Positions 21,462 through 31,993 of a DNA stretch of 64,000 nt are shown here, one piece after another. This stretch comes from Leishmania mexicana MHOM/GT/2001/U1103. Its lineage: Eukaryota; Euglenozoa; Kinetoplastea; Trypanosomatida; Trypanosomatidae. Position 1 is the stretch's first letter, and each line of letters begins with the position of its first letter. The stretch covers positions 806,001-870,000 of the forward strand of contig NC_018331.1 in assembly GCF_000234665.1 (NCBI RefSeq), read 5' to 3'. Made by a program: the position numbers and the translations under genes. The notes under the pieces are model-generated. The model ran no database searches and was not told the origin of the DNA. It saw nothing but the letters and a program-made list of their open reading frames with translations.

Positions 21462-24239
21462 TTATTTCCGGCGCTTCAGCTTCTGCTTCTCGCGCCGCAT
21501 GCGGCCCATCAGCTGCCGGTCGAGGTACTTGTGCCTCTTCTTTCCCTGACCTTTCACCGCTTGCGAACGCATCAGCTTGCGCACGCTGAGGTTTTCAGCC
21601 TTCTCGCGCGCGCGAGGGTCGGCCTTGCCCTTGTCAATCAAGCTGCGTAGCATGCGCTGGGCCTTCCGGCGCTTGCGGCCCATCGCCTCCATCACCTTGC
21701 GGCTCGGCCGCGCGTTCAGCTCCTGGAAGCGGCGGCGCTGCTCCTCGATCTCCTCCGCGGTCACTGGCAGCACGACACGGCAGTTGCGCTGCTCATCCTT
21801 TACGAACCAGTCCGGCAGATCATCGTCGTCGTTGAAGACGTAGCGGTTGACAGAGGCGTCGAGAATCTCGCGGCGCGCCTTGGGGTCCAGCATTTTCTGC
21901 GCAATGGCCAGCGTACGAGCGCGGATGTCGGGATCCGTCATGGCAATCGGGATCTCTTCAAATTCCGTGTCCTGCTTGCCGTTAGAATTCTTTCCGCTGT
22001 TTGTGTTGTTTTTGTTTCGCTTGTTCTGCTTACGCACCTCCTTGTTGTCCTGCAGGGTTTGCTTCCGCTGCTGCCGTATGAGCTCCTGGGTGGTCACCTT
22101 TCCTATGTCAGGGATCAGCTTGCGCTTGCGGCGCGAGTCCTCGCGGCCACGGTTGATCTCGTAGTCGTCGAGGTCGCCGTCGCTCAGCGCCTCAGACAGC
22201 TCACTAACAGAGTCGTCGCTGTTGTCGTCGTCGTCATCGTCCTCGAAGCGCGTGCGCACGTGCTTGCACTTGTCCGGGTCCGCCATCTCCGTGGGCGCGC
22301 TCATGATGATGCGCTCCTCCTCTAGGGTGCGCTGCCGCTTCTTGTTCTTGGCGCGATCGTGATCCTTCGGTTTCGGAAAGGTGCCATTCAACACCTTTTC
22401 GATGTTTAGTTGATGGCGCTCCCACTTGCTGCTCTTACCCGCCTCCTCCAGTTGCGCTGCGTCCTTCTCCGCCTTTGCACGCTTTTTCTTGGACGCCGGC
22501 GTCTCGTCCGCGGCCTCCGCCTCGTTGCTGTCCTCATAACCCTCCAGCCCTGCCTCGTACAGCGTCACACGCGTCGAGCGCTGCGCCGGGACGTAGTTAC
22601 CATAGTTGTCGACATCCATGAAGTGCTCCTCCCCCTCAACGAGCTGGGCGGAGTGCGGCACGCCATCGTCGTCGCCCTCGGCCTCAGACTCGTCGCCGTC
22701 CTTCTTGTCCCCCAAGTCCCAGTCGTCCTGGGCGGCAAGGTTGACCGACATGACGGGGTTCAGCGGGTCGTTGCCGCGGTCCTCCGGCTCCGTCCAAGTC
22801 TTATCCATGATGTGGGCCAGCTCCTTCTCCGGAATGAGCCCGAGCTGCTCCACGGTGAAGTGATCCAGCTCATCCGCTTCGCCATCCTCGCCGCCTGCCG
22901 CGGCGTCACCGTCATTGTCGAAGGCGTCGGTGTTCGTGCCTTTGTAGGCGAACCCATCCGCCTCCGTCATGTGCTCGGCGCTCATGTTGGGGTCGTAGTT
23001 GATGAGGCCCTTGATCTGCTTCAGCTTTCGATCCACCACCTTCTTCTGCCTCCTCTTCAACTCCTTGGCCTTCTTCTTCCGAATCTCCAGCAGCTCACGC
23101 GCGATCTGCGTGACGCCCTCGGGGCTGTCGAAGTCGAAGTGGTAGTCACGCTTCTCCTTGCCGTCATCATCGTCGTCTTCGTCGTCGCTGCCGTTGCCGC
23201 CGGCCATGCTGTCCACATCGTCGTCCTCCTCGGTGCCCGCCGCGGCGGCCTGGATGCGGTGGGCCTTCTCGCGCAGAAGCTGCTCTCGCCACCGCAGCAT
23301 GCGCCGAAGGTCGGCCTCGCCCACCTGCTGAAGATCACCGCAGAGGTACACCAGCTCCTTCTTGGAGCTCTTCGACTTTAGGTACTCCTTGTCCGCATCG
23401 TCGCTGAAGCGCAGCTCGTGGTGCGTCTTTAGGAACACCTTCGGATCATCAGCGTTGAGGAAGTCGGAGAAGGACGCGACGTGGTGCGAGACAGTAGCGA
23501 ACTCGTCGTACCCCGTGGGCACATTCGACTTGGGAGTGACAAGCATGCCGGAGGCGGAGACGATCTTCTCCTGGCCGACCTCCGCAAAGACTTTTTGCGG
23601 GTTGAAGAAGGCGGGGTCAATGCTCTTGGGTGCCTTGAACCCGGCACAGACGACGAAGATTTCGGCAGACTCCATGCGAGACGCCTGCGGCTTCGTCGCC
23701 TCGACCTTCTCGAAGAGCTGCTTGAACACCCAGAGGAGGTTGTGGAAGTCCGGCGAGCGGAACACCTTCGTGACAAACCAACCACCCGCCTTCAGCATGG
23801 AGCAGGCCATCTTGGCCGATGCCAGCACGAGCGCGTTCTGGTCGAAGAGGTCGCGCGACCACACGCCACCGACGTTTGGCGCGCCATCGTGAATGACGCA
23901 GTCGACCGGCTCCTTCTTCAGGTACGTGACGATCATCTTGCGCGTCTTGTCATCCGTGATATCACCCACGAACGTCTTGACGCCACGGATCGGCGCAATC
24001 GGAACAAGATCGACACCGACGATCTTTGAGCCTATCGCCATGTGCTGCGCCGCCACCTGGCACCAGCCTCCAGGCGCGGCGCAGAGGTCGACAAGGACGC
24101 GTGACTTGGCGAGGAAATCATACTTTCGGTTCAACTGGATGAGTTTGTAGGCAGAACGGGCGCGGTACCCCTGGTCCTTGGCCAGCCGGTAGTACGCGTC
24201 CAACCGGGTCTTGGCCTTCTTCTTGGACTTGACGCCCAT
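21462..24239 (-). CDS. SPB1: SPB1/FTSJ3-type rRNA 2'-O-methyltransferase
   Basis: A 925-residue protein collinear with yeast Spb1. The N-terminal FtsJ/RrmJ domain (about 1-205) has the SAM motif DLCAAPGGWC (51-60) and the full catalytic tetrad Lys32, Asp118 (HDGAPNVGG), Lys158 (VTKVF) and Glu193 (SAEIFVV). Next come the middle Spb1 region and acidic low-complexity stretches. The C-terminal Spb1_C-like part has basic patches and ends in KRRK. Spb1 methylates the ribose of a guanosine in the 25S/28S peptidyl-transferase A-loop and assembles the 60S subunit in the nucleolus (family knowledge). Nothing looks broken. An intact tetrad makes activity likely. RrmJ-only or tRNA enzymes (Trm7) are shorter and lack the tail. 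Confidence 0.93.
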   Translation of the reverse strand: MGVKSKKKAKTRLDAYYRLAKDQGYRARSAYKLIQLNRKYDFLAKSRVLVDLCAAPGGWCQVAAQHMAIGSKIVGVDLVPIAPIRGVKTFVGDITDDKTRKMIVTYLKKEPVDCVIHDGAPNVGGVWSRDLFDQNALVLASAKMACSMLKAGGWFVTKVFRSPDFHNLLWVFKQLFEKVEATKPQASRMESAEIFVVCAGFKAPKSIDPAFFNPQKVFAEVGQEKIVSASGMLVTPKSNVPTGYDEFATVSHHVASFSDFLNADDPKVFLKTHHELRFSDDADKEYLKSKSSKKELVYLCGDLQQVGEADLRRMLRWREQLLREKAHRIQAAAAGTEEDDDVDSMAGGNGSDDEDDDDDGKEKRDYHFDFDSPEGVTQIARELLEIRKKKAKELKRRQKKVVDRKLKQIKGLINYDPNMSAEHMTEADGFAYKGTNTDAFDNDGDAAAGGEDGEADELDHFTVEQLGLIPEKELAHIMDKTWTEPEDRGNDPLNPVMSVNLAAQDDWDLGDKKDGDESEAEGDDDGVPHSAQLVEGEEHFMDVDNYGNYVPAQRSTRVTLYEAGLEGYEDSNEAEAADETPASKKKRAKAEKDAAQLEEAGKSSKWERHQLNIEKVLNGTFPKPKDHDRAKNKKRQRTLEEERIIMSAPTEMADPDKCKHVRTRFEDDDDDDNSDDSVSELSEALSDGDLDDYEINRGREDSRRKRKLIPDIGKVTTQELIRQQRKQTLQDNKEVRKQNKRNKNNTNSGKNSNGKQDTEFEEIPIAMTDPDIRARTLAIAQKMLDPKARREILDASVNRYVFNDDDDLPDWFVKDEQRNCRVVLPVTAEEIEEQRRRFQELNARPSRKVMEAMGRKRRKAQRMLRSLIDKGKADPRAREKAENLSVRKLMRSQAVKGQGKKRHKYLDRQLMGRMRREKQKLKRRK

Positions 24240-24360
24240 TCTGCTTGTCTGCCGTACTGCTGTGTCGTGACTGAAGGAGTGGGCGAGTAGAAGAGAGAAG
24301 AGACGGGTCGCTGCGGTTCAAGCGCAAATGCCGCCAATCCGGCAGCAGGCTCCAAGCACG

Positions 24361-24391
<31 letters not shown>

Positions 24392-25344
24392 GAGGGGAGG
24401 GGAGCGAGAGAGCCGTGGGACGAGGGTGGAGGGGCTTCGCAGGCGCGCGCGCTCTCCTCACTGTGGTTCCTCGCACTTTTTTTCCGTTTTTCGTCACCGT
24501 GCGCAAACGCGGCGAGGGCGTGTTTAGCGACTACGAACGGGCGAGGATCAAAGAGAAGCCTCAGCGAGGTTGTGTTCGGCAAGCAGAGATGGAGACGACG
24601 GAGAGAGAGAGAGAGAGACAGACGGCGCAGCATAAACCTGCGCACGGCGCTGCGCTGCCATCCGAAGGAAGAGCGGAAGGATGGGTGTCAGAGGCACGGC
24701 CTTGTGTGCGTACGTGTACGTCGGTTGGGGCGAGTGGAGTCGTTTGTTTCGAATCGTCAGAGATCATCACTGTCGACAACGAAGAGGGAGAGCGCATGCG
24801 ATGACGAGAGGCAACGAAAGGAATGCAAAGCCAAGCAGGCAGACAGGCTGCGTCTATGTGAGCTGGCGTGTCCCTTCGAGCAGCAAGTTCCCGTCGCCGT
24901 ATCTCGCAAGCAAGTATCAAGACAACGTGTGGCGTGAGCTAGTAGGGATGCGGTGGAAGGAGAAGAGCGACAGCGGCGAAAGCGAAACATCGGAAGAGGC
25001 CGGAGAAGGAACGAAGAGCCGCAGAGAAGTGCGCCATGCGTCACAAAGATGGAGACACGCACACGCACACGATGAGTACGCGTCAGAAAAGACGCAAGGG
25101 AAGGCAAGAGAGAGAAGTGCTCGGGTTTGTGCCGTGGTTCGCGCACTCGCCTTTCTCGCACACTGGTGCAACACGCTCTCTCCTTATCCTCCTGCATCAC
25201 CACCAACCGCCGCCCCCTCCCCCGCTCTCCCTCCTCGTATTTACAGGGACGCTCATATCGCCGCCTCAGCACCGGTGCACGCCACTAGCTAGGCGGCAGG
25301 GAGAACCTACCCATATGTAAGCACACCTATGCCAGAGGTTTACT
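24240..25344. other. Intergenic spacer
   Basis: Contains (GT)n at about 24365-24391 and GA-rich tracts. No gene recognised. It holds the 5' region of the methyltransferase gene and the 3' UTR of the TBC gene. Confidence 0.5.
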
Positions 25345-28300
25345 TCAACCATGCATCGGATGCTTCCGCCAGATGCAGTAAGCATCGGCAATTAGGATAT
25401 CCAGCCACCGCATTGCCGCCTCCAGCGTCCGCGCCCGTGCGCGCTCGCCACACCGCTCATGCTTGTCTTCCCTATCCAGCTGCTGCTGCTGCTTCGCGGA
25501 CGCGTATTGGGGGAAGAGCGCCTCGAACGGATGCTTCAGCGTGTTCATCACGACGTCAATGGGCGGTTCAGCTGTCGAAGACGTCCCCGAACGTGCGGCT
25601 GCGTCTGCTGCGGAAGGTGCCGCCGCGCCGTTCCCCTCCTGCTGTGTGGTGCGCGAGCCAAAGATGGGCAGCACCGTGGCGAGAGCCGCCGCGCCCCACC
25701 TTCCGCTCGGCGCCGCTGGTGCAGCCGAAGTGGAAGTCTGCGAGGAGTTACCGAGCAGGTTGGTGCGCAGATTGCGGAGCAGCGCGCAGCACACGCATAC
25801 GTGGAAGTACATGATCTCCTCGTCGCTAGCTGAGGACCCTTGCGCTGCCACGGCGGCGGCCAGCGAAGAAGTTGTCGTGGGAGCGCCGCTGGCCGTTGCA
25901 GTCGTCGGTGGCGCACGATCACCACCAATCCCGATCGCCAGGTAGCAGTCCCAGAGGCGCAGCAGCAGCGGCAGCGGCAGCTCACGTGCCAGTAGACAGT
26001 GCAGCCATTGGAAGCAGCCGTCCATCACGGTCAAGCCATACCCGTCCAGGAAGGCAATGAGAGAGGGGTCAACGGTGCGCACGAGGGCCTCGAGGCGACG
26101 CACATTGCGTAAGATGCCCGGCTGTCCCGGCATGAAGTTGTCCTGCAGCAGCGACAGAACACGACCGGCGCACCAGTACGTGTCCCCCTCGACCTGCGTC
26201 AGGTAGCTCTCCGGTAACTCTGCCAGCATCGCGTCCAGGGCGGCGGGTGTGTCGGACAGCACGTCAAGGTCCTCCTCGGAAAGGTAGGGGGAAAGCGCGG
26301 CGGCTGTGGTGGCGGGAGTGGCAGGCGCGCTGAGCATCAGCATGGTGATTGGCGTCGCCAACTCCGTTGGTGTCGACGCGGCTGGGGAAGACCAAGATGT
26401 CCGCTGCGCCGAGGCAGAGAGCGACGACACCAGCAGACGCATAACGGCTCGCGTGCCCTTGTCACAGATCATGCTGCCCAGCTCCGCGCCGCTCGCCGAG
26501 GCAGCTTTATCGTCACTGTCGTCCCCCTCACCGTCGTCGCTTCCACTGTCCAAGCGAGCTGCCCCTGCCGTCCCGCTTGTTCTCCGCGCACATTCGTGCG
26601 TCGTCGCCCGGTGGTGAGGCGCGCGCGTGTACGTGGCAGCCTGCGCCGACACTCGTGCGTACTGCCGCAGCGCGTCCGCAAGGAAGACATGATAGAAAAC
26701 TGCGACCACGTCATCCATGCCCTGCACGTAGCCGACGGCAGGGTGCCGCTGAGACCAGAGAAACAAGCAGCGCGCCATGCCCGCGAGGGAGCGGCCGGCA
26801 TGAAAGATGGGAGACTGGTGGCGCGGCAGGTCCAGCAGCATCTGATGGAGGATAGCGCGCTCGTATGGCGAGAGGGACGCCACCGCTGACGTGGACGATG
26901 CGCCGCCACTGAGCGGCAGACCATGGCCATTGTTCGGTAGTAGTCCATTGCCGGGCAGTCGAGACAGTGATGCCGCGTCGCGAAGGCCAGAAGCGCCGGC
27001 AGCGCCGCCACTTCCGTGTGAGCACAACCGCGGCAACGTCGACGGCGACTCTCTCAGCGACAGCATCGTCAGAGCACTACAGTACTGCCGCGTGTAGCCC
27101 TCGTACTGGCGGCGCTTGCGCTGCAGCTCCGCTTTCTGTCGCGTGACGGCGGCAGGCGCGTAGTCGCTCAGCAGCCGCCACACCACCGCTCGCAGCAATG
27201 CTGGGCGGCAGCCACCCCACGCGACACACCGAAGCGAGTTGGGCTCGTCGCAGGAGGCGCCAACCTTGATAGTGACGCCAAACCCGCTGTCGATGACGAT
27301 GCCGTTGAGAGTTGCTGCTGCAGCTGCTGCTGCTGCCTGTGCGCTCTCGGCCGCCACCTCCACAGACATTGGTGGCTTCCCTGCTGTAGCGTCGGCGCTG
27401 CAGCTCGTCACTGTTGTGCGCGTTGACGCTGCCTCCTCGTGGACGGTGGTGAGCAAGCCTCCAGCAGGGCTGGAAGCTGCCGTGGTATTCACAGTGCTAA
27501 GCAGGGTGAACGAGGAAGTGCGAGCCTTACCGTCGCCAACACCGCCGCCGGCAGTGGCGGCGGTACTGGCGGGTTGTGCTGACGGTCGGCGCAGCGGTGT
27601 CCCGTGTAGCCCGGCCGCCTCTTCGGGGGTGAGGAGAACTGCCAAGCCGAGGCCGAGCCTGTTGGCGCCGCGTACGTAAGAATTCATCGCCGTCGCGGCG
27701 CCACGCTGGCCAGCATTACCGTCTGTGTTTCGGCCATCACCGTCCACAGCACTGCTGCTGCTGCCCGCACCCAGCTGCGACTGATCTCTGTGAGTCACGA
27801 GGGCTACCGACGGTGCCGGCGTGCTGGGGTTGAAGCTTCTGCTTACGCTTGGTGACGTGAATACGTCACTCACAGGCTCAGACGCCAGCTCCTCCGTGTA
27901 GGCCTGCTGCAGCAGACACTGTGGTGGCACTACGCGGAGCAGTGGTAGTGCCCGCAGAAGAGACGCCAATCTGGACTCCTGCTCGGCAGCGTACCGTCGC
28001 TCCGTCTCTATCGCCAAAACGGAAGCACGCTCGCGTCGAGCTTGGCTTCTCGTGCGGGTGCTCTTGGTATCTTGGTTCTTCGGCTGTGAGCGCTGCGTCA
28101 TCGCAATCTGCTGCTGCTGCTGGTCCTCCCGAAGCTCTTCTGGTGCTGCTGCTGTAGCAGCTGCAGTTTGCCGTCCCTCCGCGTACCCAGCGCCAGCACT
28201 AACACCGCCGGCAGCCTCACGCACCACCTCCACGCGCACCTCGCCATCCTCGTTGTAGCGCAGCAGGCGACGCAGCAGCGCGCCGGCAGAGCGGTACGCC

Positions 28301-28575
28301 GTGCCTGGCGGAACACGGCGCACTCGACCGGGTCCGCGCAGGCGTTGCACATACAAGGGAAGAAAGCCCACAGCTCCGTCCTCTTCCATGCCCGCGACGA
28401 GAGTAGCAGTGGGACAGTGAGGCAGGTGGAACGCTGAAGGCCGCCCCCCAGGGTGCGCAGCAGTGCCAGAACGGTTTTGCAGTGGAGAGCTTGACGGTGT
28501 GGAAGAGGATTCAGGCGATCTTGACGCACTGCAAGACACCGATGACACGGCTTGCGTCGGTGTCACCGCCGTCAT
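25345..28575 (-). CDS. TBC-domain Rab GTPase-activating protein (Gyp1/TBC1D22-like)
   Basis: A 1076-residue protein. The TBC domain lies at about 470-930. The dual fingers are present: an Arg finger in MLLDLPR (Arg585, with Asp582) and a Gln finger in GYVQGMDD (Gln618). Further Gyp1/TBC1D22-type blocks follow: RHPAVGYVQG, a late block with EGDTYWC and LLQDNFMPGQPGI, and RELPLPLLLRLWD. These proteins speed GTP hydrolysis by Rab GTPases and act in vesicle traffic, Gyp1 at the Golgi. The TBC domain is split by an insertion of roughly 130 low-complexity residues (Ser/Ala/Thr/Asp) after the Gln finger, and the N-terminal 450 residues are disordered. The family is certain; the Rab substrate is unknown. 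Confidence 0.9.
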   Translation of the reverse strand: MTAVTPTQAVSSVSCSASRSPESSSTPSSSPLQNRSGTAAHPGGRPSAFHLPHCPTATLVAGMEEDGAVGFLPLYVQRLRGPGRVRRVPPGTAYRSAGALLRRLLRYNEDGEVRVEVVREAAGGVSAGAGYAEGRQTAAATAAAPEELREDQQQQQIAMTQRSQPKNQDTKSTRTRSQARRERASVLAIETERRYAAEQESRLASLLRALPLLRVVPPQCLLQQAYTEELASEPVSDVFTSPSVSRSFNPSTPAPSVALVTHRDQSQLGAGSSSSAVDGDGRNTDGNAGQRGAATAMNSYVRGANRLGLGLAVLLTPEEAAGLHGTPLRRPSAQPASTAATAGGGVGDGKARTSSFTLLSTVNTTAASSPAGGLLTTVHEEAASTRTTVTSCSADATAGKPPMSVEVAAESAQAAAAAAAATLNGIVIDSGFGVTIKVGASCDEPNSLRCVAWGGCRPALLRAVVWRLLSDYAPAAVTRQKAELQRKRRQYEGYTRQYCSALTMLSLRESPSTLPRLCSHGSGGAAGASGLRDAASLSRLPGNGLLPNNGHGLPLSGGASSTSAVASLSPYERAILHQMLLDLPRHQSPIFHAGRSLAGMARCLFLWSQRHPAVGYVQGMDDVVAVFYHVFLADALRQYARVSAQAATYTRAPHHRATTHECARRTSGTAGAARLDSGSDDGEGDDSDDKAASASGAELGSMICDKGTRAVMRLLVSSLSASAQRTSWSSPAASTPTELATPITMLMLSAPATPATTAAALSPYLSEEDLDVLSDTPAALDAMLAELPESYLTQVEGDTYWCAGRVLSLLQDNFMPGQPGILRNVRRLEALVRTVDPSLIAFLDGYGLTVMDGCFQWLHCLLARELPLPLLLRLWDCYLAIGIGGDRAPPTTATASGAPTTTSSLAAAVAAQGSSASDEEIMYFHVCVCCALLRNLRTNLLGNSSQTSTSAAPAAPSGRWGAAALATVLPIFGSRTTQQEGNGAAAPSAADAAARSGTSSTAEPPIDVVMNTLKHPFEALFPQYASAKQQQQLDREDKHERCGERARARTLEAAMRWLDILIADAYCIWRKHPMHG

Positions 28576-29986
28576 TGTGGGGTGTGGCGATGTAAATCCG
28601 TATGGACGATCGCGCGTCCGTCTGTGATCAGATCAAGCACAGATGGTGAAGAACGAGAGAGAAGGAGAGAGACACACACACACGCGTGTGTGTAGAGGCC
28701 AACATGCGTTTGTGTGTCCGTTGCTGCAACCAAGATAAGGACAAGAATGGCGATTATGAAGAATGGGGGGGGGCGAGATATAACAGCTCTGAAGAAGACC
28801 TGAACAGAATAGGACGAGATAGGGACGTGTCTCCGTACCGCAACGTGTGCCCATTCCACCAAGCCCACGTCAACGAGTAGACGCCTCAGTTACCTGCAGA
28901 GGTCGATGAACTCTGCAGGCACACGTGGCGAAAACCCCGGGTCGTGTCGTGGATCGAGCGCCAAGAAGAAGAAAAAAAAAGCGCAAGCAAACAACTTAGC
29001 CGCACCAAAAACAAGCTTCAGTGGGAAGGCTGCAACACGAGAGCGGGAGAGGGGTGTGGAGACAAAAGAAGGGAGGGAGGGAGGGAAGGAGAGAATGATG
29101 CACAGTTCAACGCGCGTATGCGTGGGTATCCTCGCCGCAGCCTACGCATCCGTCACTGCGCTCACAAACTATGAAGGCAAGAGAAGGTTTTTTTGTTGTT
29201 TACACACCAACACAGACAGACACGCACCCAAAGCAGGCAGCTGTATCTGCGCAGGTCGTGCGTTGTCATATTCCTAGCCCGGCGCCCCTTTGCCCTCGTC
29301 CATGAATGCGCAGCCACCTCATTCCATGCCACCCTACAGTTACTGCTGTCGGTGTTTCTGGGTGCGTGTGTGTGTGTGTGTGTGCGCCGCGCGAGAGCAC
29401 CGCCTTAATCGGGCTTCCCTGTTCTTCTCGTACTCGGATTTCTTCCTCGCGGTGCATACGTTACTTGTTGCTTGCTGTTCATCATTTTTCCTTTTGAATC
29501 ACGTTGCTGCTCGTAAAACAGCGTTCCTATCATACGCCAGCACGCACACGTATACATATATATATATATACATGTGCACACCAGCATGCACACACACACA
29601 TGCACACACGTATACGTATATGAGAATCTCAACGGCGTCAAGAAGCCCAAGCAAAAGAAAAACAAAGAGCCGCCTTCCTCAGGCGACATCCATGTACAGA
29701 CACCCGAGAGGGACAGACGCGGCACATACAATGACGACGACGACGGTGAGGGGAATAAAAGAGGTTGAGACGGACTCGCGCATGCACACAGCAGAGCATG
29801 CACGTACGCGCAAGGAATAGAAAGGGAGAGCAAACACCGCGGTGAAGAAGTTAAGGCGAAGATGATGAGTGTCACTCAGCGACAGTTTTCTCTTTCGGCG
29901 TCGTCTCAGCAGCTCGTTTTTTTTTCTGTGGTGTTTGCGTGGTCCAGCACACCACTGCTCAGTACACCTCACCTCCTTTTGTCCCC

Positions 29987-30502
29987 CCCCCTTTCATGCC
30001 CCCACCCACCCACCCACCCTTGAGCCCGTCCACCGAACACCCTCACCTCCACCTTCCCTCTCGCCCCTCGCGACCTCCTCGACTACCGCGCCTGCCTTTC
30101 TCTTTTCCTTTTCAACGTACCCTCCCCATCCCCTCTCCTACTCCACCCACGAGCAAGTCCGCCAACACACGCATGCACAGCCACCGCCCACCAGCCTCTG
30201 CCGCACTGCGGGCTACATCCTCGTCGTCGAGGAAGAGCCGTCCTGCCCTCGAATCGGGCTCTTCCTGCCCCTCCCCCTCCCTTCTTCGCATACCTGCAGC
30301 CCGATCGGCGCCACACGGACCTGGCTGCAATGCACGCCTTAACCCACCTGGCCGACGGCAGCGGCCTGCTCGAGGGCGGAGGCGGTGGCATACGTCGTGC
30401 TGCTAGTAAGGGCTGGTCTACGTGCATGCCCGATGGGCTCGAGGAGGAGGTTGGCCAGCCTCAGGTCACGGCCCTCTGCGACCATGTGTGCCGCTGCCTG
30501 CA
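29987..30502. repeat. 516-bp dispersed repeat, copy 2
   Basis: Matches 1969-2484 with one difference seen by eye. It lies in the spacer between UNC119 and the TBC gene, so it may be part of the UNC119 3' UTR on the minus strand. The flanks differ from copy 1 immediately outside the block. Confidence 0.8.
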
Positions 30503-30904
30503 TGACGTGTTTCGCTCTCAGCAGCCTCAAGCAGCGGCACTCTACAGCATGGCGTGCAGGCTCTTCACATGCGAGTCTGGTGGGCTCGATGGTGCAGGTG
30601 CGGGGTGCTCACGTCATGTATCCGATATCTTTGCCGCATCAGCCCCATCCAGTCGGATGAAGGAGATGCCGCACGTTTCGCGCACACACGCGCTTTGGGG
30701 CTGATCAGTATCGATCTCGCCCCACGTTACTTTCGTGAATCCCTCTTGCTCTCCCGACATCTGGATGCTGCTTCACCTGGCTGCGATACACCACGCCGAT
30801 CATGCTTGACAGCGCCGGCGCACAGCGCTCACATTTTCGGATCATGGGGCTGGCTCCGGGACGACCTTGCTGTCTGGGAGGGGGAGCCCATGCAGCGCGA
30901 GTGA
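30330..30904 (+). pseudogene. Possible decayed coding remnant, plus strand
   Basis: Two overlapping plus-strand frames (30330-30704 and 30554-30904) have ordinary, non-repetitive amino-acid composition, unlike the CA/GA-driven frames elsewhere in the spacers. The first begins inside the 516-bp repeat and continues into unique DNA. The parent gene was not recognised. Chance open frames in GC-rich DNA remain a real alternative. Confidence 0.2.
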
Positions 30905-31399
30905 AGTGTGCGTAATTACGTCACTGTGTGCAATATCATAGCGTAAAATGAGGTGTTCTCCGAGAGATCTGCGAGTCTCGCGTGGCATATCCGGCACAAC
31001 GCCGAGCCGGCCGCCCTCACAGCAAAGAAAAAGCAGGCGAAGGTGGAGGAGCACCATACTGCTAGCGCAGCAGCAGGCCGCACGCCATCTGCATTCCGTG
31101 CTGTGACTGCCAGTAGAGCGAATGATTCTAGTCCCCTCCAAACCATCGCCCCCTTCATTCCGCCAACACCACATAGAAAAAACGCACACACAAGAGGATG
31201 GAATGGGGATCTACTCAGAGAGTTCGGGAGAGAAAGATAGCGCCTACAGTGACCCAGACAGCGGCGCGCGCACCGGTGATCGACAGCACGAACAGGACGG
31301 AGAAGAGGCGAATCGTCTTCTGGGCACTGTGCTCTGCGCTGCTCGACCGCACCTCGTCACATGCGCCGACTCCGTCGGCCACGGCCAATACAAGCGAGC

Positions 31400-31993
31400 T
31401 TACGGCTCCTCGCCGTCGTACGCGTAGTACGCTTTGTTGTGCATGATGAGCTCGTTGCCTACAAAGTAGAAGCTGTCGCTCGCCATCTCGAATGGGCTGG
31501 CAACGATGGCCTCCTCCCACTCCGGGTTCAGGCTGGGCATGTCGTAGATGGCCTCCCACGTGTTCGTCGAGTGCGGAATGCAGAAGCCGAACTCGAAGTC
31601 GAAGGACTTGATCAGCACATTGCGGAAGTAGTGCCGCTCGATCATGCGGAACTTCGGTACTGGCTGATCGCCGTTGACGCCAAAGACGAGCTTCGCGCCG
31701 ACAGCGGTCTTGCGCAGGAACGAAGGGGCAAAGCGGTAGCGGATAGTGCGGGCAGCCGCGGCTTCCTCCTCGGACAACTGCGCCACACGGGCCAACATGT
31801 CATTAACGTTCCCATCTGCGGAGCCAGCCGGGGCCTCGCCGACCTCGAACAGCACCTTGTTTTGCTCGATATCACGAATGGTGAACTGGTAAAACTCGAC
31901 GCCGTACTTGTTCGCCGTGAGTGGGCACAGAAACCGCTCTGTGGGGGCGGTAAAAGCCAGCACTTGCTCGGGGGTAACAGGCGACGAGCTCAT
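31400..31993 (-). CDS. UNC119: UNC119 lipid-binding carrier (PDE6-delta family)
   Basis: The ATG at 31993 gives 197 residues. An open extension to 32158 encodes a His-Thr run from a GT repeat and lies upstream of a good splice acceptor, so it is not coding. The protein matches UNC119 over nearly its whole length: FRMIERHYFRN, LIKSFDFEFGFCIPHSTNTW, and the C-terminal DSFYFVGNELIMHNKA. UNC119 forms an immunoglobulin-like sandwich that holds myristoylated N-termini, and ARL3-GTP releases the cargo in the cilium or flagellum (family knowledge). FGFCIP and the HNKA tail separate it from PDE6-delta, which binds prenyl groups. The N-terminus is short, about 20 residues before the core. Confidence 0.92.
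   Translation of the reverse strand: MSSSPVTPEQVLAFTAPTERFLCPLTANKYGVEFYQFTIRDIEQNKVLFEVGEAPAGSADGNVNDMLARVAQLSEEEAAAARTIRYRFAPSFLRKTAVGAKLVFGVNGDQPVPKFRMIERHYFRNVLIKSFDFEFGFCIPHSTNTWEAIYDMPSLNPEWEEAIVASPFEMASDSFYFVGNELIMHNKAYYAYDGEEP

Larger units (their letters stand above)
28576..31399. other. Long spacer with second 516-bp repeat copy
   Basis: No intact gene recognised. It contains a palindromic CA/CGCG/TG tract near 28672-28694, (GT)n near 29366-29383, (TA)n at 29555-29571 and the repeat at 29987-30502. Downstream of the repeat (30503-30900) the plus strand has several overlapping open stretches of ordinary composition that may be a decayed coding remnant. Confidence 0.5.

Noticed and set aside
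21577..24150. Plus-strand frames opposite the methyltransferase gene
   Set aside because: They are antisense shadows of a GC-rich gene whose minus-strand protein is clearly conserved.
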